A stretch of DNA of 49,006 nucleotides from Deltaproteobacteria bacterium. GTDB lineage: Bacteria; Desulfobacterota; DSM-4660; Desulfatiglandales; HGW-15. The DNA is taken from assembly GCA_016930795.1 (NCBI GenBank), contig JAFGFY010000052.1, positions 1-49,006 of the forward strand, written 5' to 3'. The notes under the pieces are model-generated. The model searched no databases. It was not told the origin of the DNA and was given only the letters and a program-made list of their open reading frames with translations. Below are positions 32,909 to 42,508 of the stretch, in pieces (the stretch's first letter is position 1; each line of letters opens with the position of its first letter). Made by a program: the position numbers and the translations under genes.

Positions 32909-33943
32909 GGGATTATCGTTCTGACCAGCCGACTCCCCCCCTCCCCTCTGATAGAACCGGACCGCCATGTTATGATCGGAAAGGGTTTTAGAAAAGTGAT
33001 GGGAACCGTCGTTCTTTGACACAAAATAGAGATAATCGGTTTCCTCTGGAAAGAGGACTGCTTTGATGGCCTCGAGACCTGGATTTGCGATGGGCCCGAT
33101 CGGAAGACCCCGTATCACATAGGTATTATAGAGAGTCGGTTCCTCAAGGTCTTTTCGTGTCAGGTTTCCATTGAATCCATTAATGCCATAGATGACTGTG
33201 GGATCGCTCTCAAGACGCATCCCTTGCTTGAGACGGTTCAGAAACACAGAAGCGATCTTGGGTCTCTCATCTCCAAGACCGGTCTCTTTTTCTACGATGG
33301 AGGCCAGGATGATGACCTCTTCCATGGTCATGCCTAAAACTTCAGCCCTCTTTTCTAGAGGACCTGTCAATTGCCTGAACCGGCTGATCATAGCATCAAT
33401 GGCGGCTGACGGGGATATACCCCTGGGAAAGTGGTAGGTATCCGGGTACAGGTACCCTTCTAAGCTCGGCCCGACAATATTGTATTGCTTCAGAACGGCT
33501 GGCTTGTGCGCGAGAATAACAAACTCTTCTTTTTCAACCAATTCGTTACTATCCAATACATCCGCGATCTGCTCTATGGTATATCCCTCAGGAAATGTGA
33601 CTGGATAGGTGATCACGGCACCTGTTGTTAGTATTTCTAGAATTCTGATGGGTGGCATGTTCGGGCTTAATCGATACTCTCCCGCCTTGATACGCCTGCT
33701 TGAACCCATGATCTTTCCCCAGAGTCCGAAAAGGGCCTTGCTGACGATGATGTTCCTTCTCTCCAATTCACTGGCCACTTGGTTCAGGGACAGGCCTTTC
33801 TGGACGAAAAGGACCTGCTCCCTCCCCTCTTGTTCAGCAGGCGTAATGAGAAAACGCACCGCACTCACGACGAGAAGCAGGATAACCAAAAAAAGCAGAC
33901 CTGATAGGAGAAGGATTGCTCTCTTTAAAGAAAATCTAGCCAT
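32903..33943 (-). CDS. mltG: endolytic murein transglycosylase
   Basis: 346 residues. One N-terminal transmembrane anchor (ILLLSGLLFLVILLLVVSAV), a LysM-like region (VQKGLSLNQVASELERRNII) and the YceG core with ILASIVEKETG, where the Glu is catalytic, SVFLNRLKQGMRLESDPTVI (the family signature), and PIANPGLEAIKAVLFPEETD near the end. MltG cleaves nascent glycan strands at the inner membrane and sets their length. It is followed at its 5' side by a 260-base gap to the endonuclease III-like gene. Confidence 0.94.
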   Translation of the reverse strand: MARFSLKRAILLLSGLLFLVILLLVVSAVRFLITPAEQEGREQVLFVQKGLSLNQVASELERRNIIVSKALFGLWGKIMGSSRRIKAGEYRLSPNMPPIRILEILTTGAVITYPVTFPEGYTIEQIADVLDSNELVEKEEFVILAHKPAVLKQYNIVGPSLEGYLYPDTYHFPRGISPSAAIDAMISRFRQLTGPLEKRAEVLGMTMEEVIILASIVEKETGLGDERPKIASVFLNRLKQGMRLESDPTVIYGINGFNGNLTRKDLEEPTLYNTYVIRGLPIGPIANPGLEAIKAVLFPEETDYLYFVSKNDGSHHFSKTLSDHNMAVRFYQRGGGESAGQNDNPS

Positions 33944-34205
33944 GAATGACCCTCTCTAGGAACAACCCGAGGGATATTATACTTCGATTCATCATGCAGG
34001 CCTGCTCCAGTTATAGCAGAGAGTAAGAATGGTAGACGTTGTTCGATTCCGACTACTCTCTCTAGGTCACGCATAATCTAGTATTCCGTGGCTGTGAAGT
34101 CAATCTTGAGGGTCAAACACGGGGTTCCTCCAGAATGCAGTTTGATTATTGAACTCAGAAATTCACCGGGGATTCGGTGTCTTCATCCGAGGCAAATCAC
34201 TCGAC

Positions 34206-34883
34206 TCAAACAAGGGGTGGAACCGGTCCCCACTCTTGAAGAGGACAGAGATGGCAGAGGGATTTTCTGCGACAATACTCCTTTCCTGTTCTGACGATCA
34301 AGGCATGAAACTCATTAAAAAGGGATGGTTCCTCCGGAAGATGGTCCATGAACAGAGACTGCAATTCGTGATAGTCGGTTTGCTCGTCCGTCATGCCGTG
34401 TCGTCTTAGAATACGATGGGTATAGGCGTCGACAACGAACACAGGCCGGCGGGCCGCATAAAGAAGAATACTGTCGGCGGTTTCAAATCCAATGCCATTA
34501 ACCGAAAGGAGTTCTTGCCTGAGGGTGTCAGTCTTTTGGTCGAGTAATCTGGAAAGGTCTAAACCATAGCGTTCTCTCAGAAGATCAATCAAGTTTTTCA
34601 GTCGTTTTGCCTTTATATTATAATAACCTGCAGGCCGAATCAGTTGAGCCAGCTCTGACACAGAAAGGGCGTTTAACCGATCCGGAGATAGCAGTCCCCT
34701 TTCCTTTAGATTAAGAATGGCCTTTTCCACATTCTTCCAATTGGTATTTTGTGTCAAGACAGCACCAACGATCACCTCCAATTCGGTTTCTCCCGGCCAC
34801 CAGTGTTGTGGGCCGAAGTGATTCAGGAGTCTCGTGAACATATCCTCCAATCTCTGAGCCATGGAATCGATCAAGTGTCTCAC
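34206..34883 (-). CDS. endonuclease III-related DNA glycosylase (HhH-GPD), monofunctional type
   Basis: 225 residues. It has the HhH-GPD fold: VIVGAVLTQNTNWKNVEKAI, the hairpin VNGIGFETADSILLYA and the catalytic Asp in FVVDAYTHRILRRHG. Nth has a Lys in the hairpin (GxGRKTA) that gives AP-lyase activity; here the position is Glu (GFETA), as in MagIII-type 3-methyladenine glycosylases. The C-terminal cluster motif is incomplete (CRRKSLCHLC and no fourth Cys), so the [4Fe-4S] may be absent or ligated differently. A base-excision repair glycosylase is a safe call, the substrate is not. Confidence 0.85.
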   Translation of the reverse strand: MRHLIDSMAQRLEDMFTRLLNHFGPQHWWPGETELEVIVGAVLTQNTNWKNVEKAILNLKERGLLSPDRLNALSVSELAQLIRPAGYYNIKAKRLKNLIDLLRERYGLDLSRLLDQKTDTLRQELLSVNGIGFETADSILLYAARRPVFVVDAYTHRILRRHGMTDEQTDYHELQSLFMDHLPEEPSLFNEFHALIVRTGKEYCRRKSLCHLCPLQEWGPVPPLV

Positions 34884-35277
34884 CTTTTCTCAGTCTTAAT
34901 TACCTTGACAGGTTCAGCAAGATAACTTAGGTTTACGCTCCGTGTCAATGTAACTCTGTGGAGGTTGGGCATCTTTTAAGGTTGCGCATGCTGATGATTG
35001 ATGTCTTGGGGTTTAAAAGAAGGGAAGGCATGTTTGATTCTTCCGGTTAATGAGATCGATTGAAAGGAGTATAAATTCATTACTTATGTTAAAAGTATAC
35101 GGATCATGGCATCTTTTCTATGGTTCCGAGTCTCACGGCCTGGTCATTTCGAAAAGACACCATGACCCTTAACAGATATAAAAGGGTCTTATCATGAGGG
35201 GACTCATTAATCGGAAGACCGCATGATTTTCACGTCAGATCAAAAACAGCGAATCTGTTCCTTTATATTATAAAGAC
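34884..35277. other. 394-base region upstream of EF-G
   Basis: No gene recognised. A GAAAGGAG near 35063-35071 precedes an ATT-initiated frame of 29 codons, which I do not regard as real. An AT-rich TATATTATAA (35264-35273) lies only a few bases before the EF-G ATG, where a Shine-Dalgarno sequence would be expected. Confidence 0.35.
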
Positions 35278-37311
35278 ATGACATCAGAACAAAAACTCAA
35301 GAGGATCCGGAACATAGGCATCATTGCGCATATTGATGCAGGAAAGACCACGATCACGGAGCGGATCCTGTACTATACGGGTCGGGTACACAAGATGGGA
35401 GAAGTCCATGATGGGGAGGCCACCATGGACTGGATGTCGGAAGAAAAGGAGAGGGGGATCACCATTACTTCAGCCGTGACTTCATGTGAATGGGCTGGTC
35501 GCACCATCAATATTATCGATACACCCGGCCACGTGGACTTTACGATCGAGGTAGAACGGTCTCTAAGGGTCCTGGATGGGGCTATTGGTGTCTTTTGTGC
35601 CGTGGGGGGTGTTGAACCCCAATCAGAGACGGTCTGGCATCAAGCGGATAAATACAAGGTTCCTAAAATCGCCTTTATCAATAAAATGGATAGAATCGGC
35701 GCTGATTTTTTTCGGGCTGTTGATATGATCCGGTCCCGTCTAGGGGCCACCCCCCTTATTCTTCAATTGCCGTGGGGATCTGATGATGACTTCATGGGGG
35801 TAATAGACCTTCTCAAGATGAAGGCCATTATGTGGGAGGAGGAGACCCTTGGGGCCGAGTATCACGAAATGGACATCCCTTCTGAGATCGCTGAAGATGC
35901 TTATAAATACAGGGACAAATTTCTGGAAACCCTGGCGGAAAAAGATGATGTCATCATGGAGAAATACTTGGCTGAAGAAGAGATTAATGACAGCGAACTA
36001 AAAAGTGCCATTCGAAAAGCTACGATTAGTCTGGAAGTGGTTCCTACTTTCTGCGGAGCGGCTTTACGCAATAAGGGAGTTCAGCCTCTTCTGGAGGGTA
36101 TTGTGGACTACCTGCCCTCTCCTCCTGACGTCCCGCCCATCGTCGGACATGTTCCCCAAACCGGGGAAAAGGCCGTCCGATCATCGGAAATCAAAGGGCC
36201 CTTTTCCGCCCTGGCGTTCAAGGTGATGATGGATCAGGGTAGGAAGATGACCTATATCCGCATCTACTCCGGCTCTGTGAAGACGGGGGATGAGGTCTAC
36301 AATCCCGGAAAAAACGTGAATGAGAAATTGGCCCGGCTTCTTAAGATGCATTCAAATAAGCGGGAGCGGATGGACCAAAGCTCAGCCGGTGACATTATCG
36401 CTGTTATGGGCCTAAAACAAGCAACCACGGGTGATACGTTGTGCAGCGAGGCCGATCCGATTCTGCTTGAGCCGATTCAATTCAATGAACCTGTGATTTC
36501 CGTGGCCGTGGAGCCTAAGAGCGTGCAGAGCCAGGATAAACTCATGTTAGCTCTTTTGAAACTGTCGGACGAAGACCCCACTTTCAAGTTCAAAGAAGAT
36601 GAGGAAACCGGCCAAATCGTTATTTCAGGGATGGGAGAGCTTCACCTTGAAATCATCACGGATCGGCTTGAGAGGGAGTACTCCGTGGAGACCAACCAGG
36701 GAAAGCCCCAAGTCGTCCACAGGGAAACCATCCTCAAGAAGATTCGACATGAAGAGGTCTTCCAGAAAGACTTGGCCGGACAACAGCACTTTGCCGGTGT
36801 CAATATAGAGGTTTCCCCCCTACCTCGTGGTAAGGGTAACCGGTTCGTGAACCGATGTGAAGCACCTGAGTTAACAGATGAATTCCTCACCGCGATCAAA
36901 GAGGGCATTGAAGAGAACAGCAGCAGTGGTGTGGTCATGGGTTATCCTGTTATAGATGTGGAAACAACCCTCCTGGGTGTCCAAATACGGGAAAACCATT
37001 CGGACGAGATGGCCTTTAGAATTGCAGCTGCTATGGCCTTCAGAACTGCCTGCGAACAGGCTGATCCCATCCTTCTTGAGCCCATCATGAAGACGGAGGT
37101 CCTAATTCCGGAGGAGTTCATGGGGGAAGTGATTGGTGATCTCAACACCAGGCAGGGAAAGATTGAACAGCTCATCAACAGAGGGCCGATTCAGGTCTTG
37201 ACCGCCCGTGTCCCACTCTCAAAAATGTTCGGATACTCCACTTCTCTCCGTTCTCTGTCCCAGGGACGAGGCACCTTTTCTATGCAGTTCAGCGAATATG
37301 ACAGGATATAA
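35278..37311 (+). CDS. fusA: translation elongation factor G
   Basis: 677 residues, full length. G1 [15 protein letters not shown], the switch segment [21 protein letters not shown]3 [20 protein letters not shown] and G4 NKMDR are intact; domains II-V follow, ending [21 protein letters not shown]. It catalyses GTP-driven ribosomal translocation. The neighbours rpsL, rpsG and tuf of the str operon are absent, so this may be a second EF-G copy, as many Desulfobacterota carry. There is no Shine-Dalgarno sequence before the ATG; an AT-rich, -10-like box lies 8-14 bases upstream, so a leaderless transcript is conceivable. Confidence 0.95.
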   Translation: MTSEQKLKRIRNIGIIAHIDAGKTTITERILYYTGRVHKMGEVHDGEATMDWMSEEKERGITITSAVTSCEWAGRTINIIDTPGHVDFTIEVERSLRVLDGAIGVFCAVGGVEPQSETVWHQADKYKVPKIAFINKMDRIGADFFRAVDMIRSRLGATPLILQLPWGSDDDFMGVIDLLKMKAIMWEEETLGAEYHEMDIPSEIAEDAYKYRDKFLETLAEKDDVIMEKYLAEEEINDSELKSAIRKATISLEVVPTFCGAALRNKGVQPLLEGIVDYLPSPPDVPPIVGHVPQTGEKAVRSSEIKGPFSALAFKVMMDQGRKMTYIRIYSGSVKTGDEVYNPGKNVNEKLARLLKMHSNKRERMDQSSAGDIIAVMGLKQATTGDTLCSEADPILLEPIQFNEPVISVAVEPKSVQSQDKLMLALLKLSDEDPTFKFKEDEETGQIVISGMGELHLEIITDRLEREYSVETNQGKPQVVHRETILKKIRHEEVFQKDLAGQQHFAGVNIEVSPLPRGKGNRFVNRCEAPELTDEFLTAIKEGIEENSSSGVVMGYPVIDVETTLLGVQIRENHSDEMAFRIAAAMAFRTACEQADPILLEPIMKTEVLIPEEFMGEVIGDLNTRQGKIEQLINRGPIQVLTARVPLSKMFGYSTSLRSLSQGRGTFSMQFSEYDRI

Positions 37312-37315
37312 AACC

Positions 37316-37489
37316 ATGCATGAGTTTTATGAAACGCGGCTTCGCCTCCGTGGATATCCCTATCGGCCAAGACTTCCAGGCCTATCGGCTGTTTTCTCTT
37401 CCGGGATAGACAAGGGACGGGATGCGACGATAGAGCTTCTCCAGAAGATATACAATCCGCGACAATCAGCGGGTAACATTAATCCTTGA
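37316..37489 (+). CDS. small basic hypothetical protein (57 aa)
   Basis: Starts 4 bases after the EF-G stop and opens 57 codons: MHEFYETRLRLRGYPYRPRL, then a polar half with KGRDATIELLQKIY. AGGA lies 10 bases before the ATG. I know no family. It may be translated by reinitiation after fusA. Its stop codon overlaps the -35 element of the cytochrome c3 promoter. Confidence 0.4.
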   Translation: MHEFYETRLRLRGYPYRPRLPGLSAVFSSGIDKGRDATIELLQKIYNPRQSAGNINP

Positions 37490-37515
37490 CAATAGTGATC
37501 CCCATCCAGTATAAA
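37486..37515 (+). promoter_or_regulatory. sigma70-type promoter for the cytochrome c3 gene
   Basis: TTGACA (37486-37491), an 18-base spacer and TATAAA (37510-37515). Transcription would begin near 37522, about 75 bases before the cytochrome ATG. Confidence 0.6.
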
Positions 37516-37596
37516 TGGTATTTATAAGATTGCTATTAGGTCCTTGAAGTTGGGACGAACATATTGAATTCATTTAAAAAGGAGGGGGAATTTCTG

Positions 37597-38016
37597 ATGA
37601 AAAGAGGAGTTCTGAGTCTGGATATTACTATTTTGGCAGTTTGTCTGCTTCTTATAGGTACGACGTTTACGGTAGCGCAAGGTCCTGAGATGCCCGACGA
37701 AATTTCCATTGGAAATGATGGGTATAAGGCCGATGCAAAGGAGCCCGTTCCATTCAGCCACAAGAAGCATGCAGAAGAATATCAGACGGCCTGCACCGAC
37801 TGCCACCACGCATATTCGGAGGGAGAAAACGTCTGGAAGCAGGGAGATCCGGTGGAGAAGTGTTTTAAGTGCCATAACCCCATCAAAGAAGAAGCTGAGG
37901 GTACTGACCTTAAGAAGGCCTTTCATGACAACTGCAAGGGCTGTCACAAAGCAGCTGTGGCCAATGGGAAGATGAATGCGCCAGACAAGAAATGCGCGGG
38001 CTGCCATATCAAGTAA
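37597..38016 (+). CDS. tetraheme cytochrome c3 (class III)
   Basis: About 139 residues with a signal peptide (KRGVLSLDITILAVCLLLIG). The mature part holds four heme motifs, CTDCH, CFKCH, CKGCH and CAGCH, plus FSHKKHAEEY with the axial histidines typical of class III cytochromes. It works in the periplasm as the electron hub between hydrogenases or formate dehydrogenases and membrane complexes. ATG 37597 follows GGAGGGGG by 8 bases; the frame is open to 37564. All motifs are the CxxCH type, so it is a type I-like c3. Immediately followed by a terminator. Confidence 0.94.
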   Translation: MKRGVLSLDITILAVCLLLIGTTFTVAQGPEMPDEISIGNDGYKADAKEPVPFSHKKHAEEYQTACTDCHHAYSEGENVWKQGDPVEKCFKCHNPIKEEAEGTDLKKAFHDNCKGCHKAAVANGKMNAPDKKCAGCHIK

Positions 38017-38095
38017 TGGCACAACCGTCCTGCGATTTCATGGCGCTTCCGCCAAAAGGCGGGATCAAACAAAATAAACCCAATGAATTGAAAAA

Positions 38096-38127
38096 GAAAA
38101 GCCGTTTTCAAATGAAGCGGCTTTTTT
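38096..38127. terminator. bidirectional terminator
   Basis: AAAAGCCG/CGGCTTTT with a 13-base loop, T-runs on both sides. It lies between the converging cytochrome c3 and ferredoxin genes. A second CCGCC/GGCGG hairpin is at 38049-38062. Confidence 0.8.
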
Positions 38128-38150
38128 GTCGGGATTGGGATTTTCGTTTC

Positions 38151-38339
38151 CTAGATCTCCGTTACGGTAATGGCTTCTTCATCGCAAACTTCCACACAGC
38201 TTTCACAACCCAGACACTCCTCAGCGTTAACGGGCTCGGATTTGTCGTCCTGCATCTCGAAGACGTCTACGGGACAGACCTCAACACATTCCTCACACCC
38301 TTGACATTTTTCCTTATCAACTACTACTTGGTATCCCAT
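38151..38339 (-). CDS. 2[4Fe-4S] ferredoxin
   Basis: 62 residues. Two clean CxxCxxCxxxC(P) motifs: CQGCEECVEVCPVDVF and CLGCESCVEVCDEEAI, highly acidic, cytosolic. GGAGG is 7 bases before ATG 38339. It follows dsrMKJOP on the same strand after ~170 bases and could be co-transcribed with it; a role as electron donor to Dsr or acceptor from PFOR fits. Confidence 0.93.
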   Translation of the reverse strand: MGYQVVVDKEKCQGCEECVEVCPVDVFEMQDDKSEPVNAEECLGCESCVEVCDEEAITVTEI

Positions 38340-38512
38340 TTGGTTTTCCTCCCCTATACTTGGATTTGAATGATTTATCAGCAAATTTATTAAGTTATCG
38401 TCGTCTACAATCGGTTTCAGTCTCCCCGAAATTCAATGGTGGGGTATGTAACAGAGTGAAATAGAGGTGTCAAGCTTTTTTGTGAAAAATTTCCCTACCG
38501 GATCCTTTCCTA

Positions 38513-39676
38513 CTACGTTACCCCCTCCACTTCCTCTTTGACCGAAACAGCGACCTTGAAAAGGACAGTCAGCACAAAGAGGCCAATGGCCCAGACCATC
38601 ACGCTGATCATGAACTCCGTCAGGGTGGGCCAATAATCGGTCACCCGTTCAAAGGGATTGGGTGTGAATCCCCCTATGAGCAGGCCTAGTCCCTTGTCTA
38701 TCCACGTGGCAATGATTACAGCGACACAACCCACCATCATGGTTCCCTCATTCTTGCGTGTGGTGGGATTGATCAAAAGAATCAGGGAGACCAACGCGAA
38801 AAAGGCTGCAGTCCACATCCAGGGAACGAGCCGTCCATGCCCCTCATATCCGGCAAAAAGAAATTGAAAATGGACCATATGACTGGGAATTTGACTGTAG
38901 AAGGCCGTAAAAATCTCGAGGAAAAAGAAGAAGACATTGAAAATCATGGCATAGGTGACAATGACGGCCAGGGTCCTCATCTGTTTTGTTCCCGGATCGA
39001 ATCGGGTGAACTTCCTCACAATCATACAAAGCAGAATCAAAAGAGCCGGGCCGGAACAGAATGCCGAGGAGAGAAAACGGGCCGCCAAAATGGCGGTCAG
39101 CCAATAATGTCTTCCGGGCAGGCCCGAATATAGAAAGGCTGTCACCGTGTGGATGCTGAACGCCCAGGGGATGGAGATGTAGATCAGAGGCTTGACCCAG
39201 CCGGGGTAGTGAATGCCTTTACGCTCCGAACTGAGGACATTCCATCCAATGATGAGATTGAGTAGAAGGTAGATGCTCAGGACAGTCGCATCCCAGAACA
39301 GGACCGAATTAGGCCTCGGATACAATAGGACATTCAGGAACCTCATGGGCTTACCCAGGTCCACGAGTACAAAAAGAATACACATGACCACGGCAGAGAT
39401 TGCGACGAATTCCCCCAGAATGGTAATCCTGCCGAATGCCTTATAATCATGGAGGTAGAAAGGGAGAACGACCATGACGCCCGACGCGGCAACGCCCACC
39501 AGATAGGTCAGCTGGGCAATATAAAACCCCCACGACACATCTCTGCTCATGCCTGTGACTTTCAGGCCTTCAAAGTACTGGGTCAGATAGAATAAAAACC
39601 CTATCCCGATAAATGCGAGTAACGCGATAACCCATCCCCAGTACAGTCGACTTCCTTGTATCGCCTTTTCTAACAT
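38513..39676 (-). CDS. dsrP: DsrMKJOP complex, NrfD-like membrane subunit DsrP
   Basis: About 388 residues, roughly ten transmembrane segments, NrfD family. Segments such as GWVIALLAFIGIGFLFYLTQ, LAARFLSSAFCSGPALLILL and DKGLGLLIGGFTPNPFERVT are characteristic. It exchanges electrons with menaquinone for the periplasmic DsrO/DsrJ module. ATG 39676 (GAGGTGG upstream) is used; the longer frame reads into dsrO. It is the last gene of dsrMKJOP. Confidence 0.93.
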   Translation of the reverse strand: MLEKAIQGSRLYWGWVIALLAFIGIGFLFYLTQYFEGLKVTGMSRDVSWGFYIAQLTYLVGVAASGVMVVLPFYLHDYKAFGRITILGEFVAISAVVMCILFVLVDLGKPMRFLNVLLYPRPNSVLFWDATVLSIYLLLNLIIGWNVLSSERKGIHYPGWVKPLIYISIPWAFSIHTVTAFLYSGLPGRHYWLTAILAARFLSSAFCSGPALLILLCMIVRKFTRFDPGTKQMRTLAVIVTYAMIFNVFFFFLEIFTAFYSQIPSHMVHFQFLFAGYEGHGRLVPWMWTAAFFALVSLILLINPTTRKNEGTMMVGCVAVIIATWIDKGLGLLIGGFTPNPFERVTDYWPTLTEFMISVMVWAIGLFVLTVLFKVAVSVKEEVEGVT

Positions 39677-39683
39677 AACCACC

Positions 39684-40487
39684 TCATACGATGTAAAAGA
39701 TATTGGGCCCTGTACCCAATTCCGGTTTGCGTATAATCGTGTAGTGTTCATGGAGGAGTTTCCTGACCTCGGAATCCGGGGCGTCCAGGTCCCCGAATGT
39801 CAGAGCCCCTTTCCTGATCTCGTTGGCGGCCTCCACGCAGGCCGGGTATTGTCCCTTGGCCAATCTCTCCGCGCAGAAATTGCATTTCTCCACCACTCCC
39901 ACGGCCCTTGTGGGATATTCCCGATTAGTGGGAAAGTCTGGGTTGAGTGCTTCATCCATGGTTCGCGGGTCTCCCCAGTTGAAGCTCCTCACACCGTAAG
40001 GACATGCGGCCATGCAGAACCGACAACCGATACATCGATGCTGATCCATCATCACGATGCCGTCTTGCTCTCTCTTCCAGGTGGCCTTTGTGGGGCACAC
40101 CCGACAGCAAGGGGGATTGGTGCAGTGGTTGCAGAGCAATAGGAAGTTTCTGTTCTCGTATTTTTCCGTAACGTAGTCATGGTGTTGGCCGGGAAAGGTG
40201 TGTTCATAGGCCTCTTTCCAGATCCATTTGATCTCATGTTTGGGATTTTCAATCTTGGGAACATTGTGGGTGCGGTGGCAGGCCTCAATGCATTTATCCA
40301 TCAAGTGCTCGTCCATCTTGGTCATATCCACCACCATACCCCATTTCGTCCCCGCAGTCAGGGGAACCTCTTTAATGGAGGCCTCCAATTCTCCGGGGGC
40401 GAATAGTTGAAATGCTGTTTTGCCCCCCAATCCTATGAGGGTTGAAAGTCCGGCCAGCTTTAGAAAATCTCTCCTCTTGATGCCCAT
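39684..40487 (-). CDS. dsrO: DsrMKJOP complex, periplasmic iron-sulfur subunit DsrO
   Basis: 267 residues. A Tat signal (MGIKRRDFLKLAGLSTLIG) carries the twin arginine. Ferredoxin-like motifs follow: CNHCTNPPCCRVCPTKAT, CIGCRFCMAACPYGVR and CNFC, the layout of HybA/DsrO-type subunits. It sits in the periplasm between cytochrome DsrJ and DsrP. ATG 40487 is 8 bases after GAGGAG and overlaps the dsrJ stop by one base (TGATG). Confidence 0.94.
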   Translation of the reverse strand: MGIKRRDFLKLAGLSTLIGLGGKTAFQLFAPGELEASIKEVPLTAGTKWGMVVDMTKMDEHLMDKCIEACHRTHNVPKIENPKHEIKWIWKEAYEHTFPGQHHDYVTEKYENRNFLLLCNHCTNPPCCRVCPTKATWKREQDGIVMMDQHRCIGCRFCMAACPYGVRSFNWGDPRTMDEALNPDFPTNREYPTRAVGVVEKCNFCAERLAKGQYPACVEAANEIRKGALTFGDLDAPDSEVRKLLHEHYTIIRKPELGTGPNIFYIV

Positions 40488-40876
40488 CACATGTTCTCCT
40501 CAGGTTCAATGTGGCAGTCCCAACAAAAAGGGTCCACTCCCGCGTAGGTGTGGCACTGATCGCAAAATTTGGTCTTGTTGGAGTGGCATTCTATGCAGGT
40601 ATTCTGAAGGCTGATGTCATAAACCTTTCCCGTGCTGTTCTCGTATTGCCGGATGCCATCACGGACCACACTGTCTCTCCACTGATCCAGCAATTTCATA
40701 TGCTGGGTCCTTATGTATGACTTCGGCTCCACACAGACCTTGGCCTCCTGTGCCTTAGCGGTGAGTTCAGGCTCCGGTGTCTTTGCAGCCCATTTTTCCG
40801 CATCAGGCCAGAAAGGGTATGCCAGCAGAATGACGCCTATGATAAGTCCAACCAAGATCTTCCATCCGTCGTACAT
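40487..40876 (-). CDS. dsrJ: DsrMKJOP complex, triheme cytochrome DsrJ
   Basis: 129 residues. An uncleaved signal anchor (WKILVGLIIGVILLAYPFW) precedes a periplasmic domain with three heme motifs, CIECH, CDQCH and CWDCH. The upstream CVEPKSYIRTQHMKLL contains the Cys that can be the unusual axial ligand of one heme, together with His and Met candidates. It accepts or supplies electrons on the periplasmic side. Confidence 0.94.
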   Translation of the reverse strand: MYDGWKILVGLIIGVILLAYPFWPDAEKWAAKTPEPELTAKAQEAKVCVEPKSYIRTQHMKLLDQWRDSVVRDGIRQYENSTGKVYDISLQNTCIECHSNKTKFCDQCHTYAGVDPFCWDCHIEPEENM

Positions 40877-40877
40877 G

Positions 40878-42506
40878 CTATTCTTCCTCCTCTATCTCCA
40901 CGCCGGGAAGCGGTTCGTTACGCAGATCAGTGGTTCTTTCCTTCTCTCCATCCAGTATCAGGGCATTGCCCACCAGTTCATGAACACCGGTGACACCCAC
41001 TTCCGGGACCCAGTATTGCATGAGATCCGGGAAGACCGCTCTGTCAATGGCGCAAACACAGGCTAGCATGTTGACCCCGTGTCTTTCATGGACATATTTC
41101 ACGGCGTTTGCCCTGGCAAGCCCGCCTCTCATTCGAAGCTCCATGTCTTCCCCGGCGTTCAGGCCTGATCCACTGCCGCAACAGAAGGTCTGTTCCCTGA
41201 TGGTGTTTTCCGGCATCTCGAAGAAATGGTTGCATACATTCCGAATGATATACCGCGGCTCCTCAATGAGCCCCATACCTCGGGCGGGATTACAGGAATC
41301 ATGAAAGGTGACCACGAGATTATCGTTCCTGCTCGGATCCAGTTTGAGTTTCCCGTGCTTGATGAGATCCGCTGTAAATTCCGTGATGTGAACCATCCTA
41401 GTGGATTTTGCATTCTCGAATTTTGTCCCGGTGATGGGAGAAACCGGTTCTTCAAGAAAATCGGCGGGTCCGTTAAATGTGTCCATATACTGGTTGATCA
41501 CCCGCCACATATGGCCGCATTCTCCGCCCAGAATCCATTTGACACCGAGGCGCTTGGCCTCGGCGTACATCTTGGCATTGAGTCTCTTGGCCATTTCGTG
41601 GGAGGTGAAATAGCCGAAGTTTCCGCCTTCGGATGCATAGGTGCTCCAGGTAATATCGAGACCAAGGCTCTGTAGATAGTGGAAAAGGATCAGATACCCC
41701 ATGCAGGTGTAGGTGCCCGGGTCCGCAAAGACATCGCCTGAAGGTGTGATAAAAAGGATCTCAGCCCCTTTCCTGTTAAAACTGGGCTCCACTTTGACGC
41801 CTGTGACCTCTTCTATTTCATCCACAAAAAAGTCGATCATATCCTTGTATGCATGAGGTTGTATCCCCAGGTGATTCCCGGTCCTGTAACAGTTGGCCAC
41901 GGGTGCGCCTATCCAGTCGATATTCAATCCCAACAGATTCAGCAATTCCCTGGCTATGATGGTGATCTCAGCCGTGTCAATGCCGTAAGGGCAGAAGACC
42001 GAGCAGCGCCGGCACTCCGTGCACTGGAAGAAATAGGACCACCACTCCTTAAGAACGTCGTAAGTCAGTTCTCGAGCGCCGGCAAACATCCCCATAATTT
42101 TTCCTGCTGTAGTGAACTCCTTTCTGTAGACCGAGCGAAGAAGTTCCGCCCTGAGAACCGGCATGTTCTTGGGATCGCCGCTTCCGATGAAAAAATGGCA
42201 TTTATCGGCACATGCCCCACATCTTACGCAGATGTCCATAAAGATCTTTAAGGATCTGAACCGATCAATCCTCTCCCGTAATCCATCCAGGACAATCTCT
42301 TTCCAGTTCTCGGGTAGCTTCCAGTCTTCATCAAACGGAGACCATTCCCTCGGGTTGGGAAAATCGACAATCCTCGTGTTCTTCGGAGCAACACCATAAC
42401 ACGCGATTCCTTCCCGGATCTCAGTAGGGGCGTTCATCCAGCCTTGCCAGGGTGAAAGAGAATGATCTATCTTTGCCAATTCTTCAGGTTTAGGGACATC
42501 GGCCAT
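40878..42506 (-). CDS. dsrK: DsrMKJOP complex, HdrD-like cytosolic subunit DsrK
   Basis: 542 residues. Two [4Fe-4S] motifs, CVRCGACADKCHFF and CTECRRCSVFCPYGID, and the CCG-type site FHDSCNPARG / FCCGSGSGLN, which holds the catalytic noncubane cluster of HdrD/DsrK proteins. It is thought to reduce the DsrC trisulfide in the last step of sulfite reduction. The C-terminal part after ~500 is acidic. One base separates it from dsrJ, two from dsrM. Confidence 0.95.
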   Translation of the reverse strand: MADVPKPEELAKIDHSLSPWQGWMNAPTEIREGIACYGVAPKNTRIVDFPNPREWSPFDEDWKLPENWKEIVLDGLRERIDRFRSLKIFMDICVRCGACADKCHFFIGSGDPKNMPVLRAELLRSVYRKEFTTAGKIMGMFAGARELTYDVLKEWWSYFFQCTECRRCSVFCPYGIDTAEITIIARELLNLLGLNIDWIGAPVANCYRTGNHLGIQPHAYKDMIDFFVDEIEEVTGVKVEPSFNRKGAEILFITPSGDVFADPGTYTCMGYLILFHYLQSLGLDITWSTYASEGGNFGYFTSHEMAKRLNAKMYAEAKRLGVKWILGGECGHMWRVINQYMDTFNGPADFLEEPVSPITGTKFENAKSTRMVHITEFTADLIKHGKLKLDPSRNDNLVVTFHDSCNPARGMGLIEEPRYIIRNVCNHFFEMPENTIREQTFCCGSGSGLNAGEDMELRMRGGLARANAVKYVHERHGVNMLACVCAIDRAVFPDLMQYWVPEVGVTGVHELVGNALILDGEKERTTDLRNEPLPGVEIEEEE

Positions 42507-42508
42507 AT

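Noticed and set aside
34030-34065. GTTCGATTCC as a tRNA T-loop
   Set aside because: No matching acceptor, D or anticodon arms around it.
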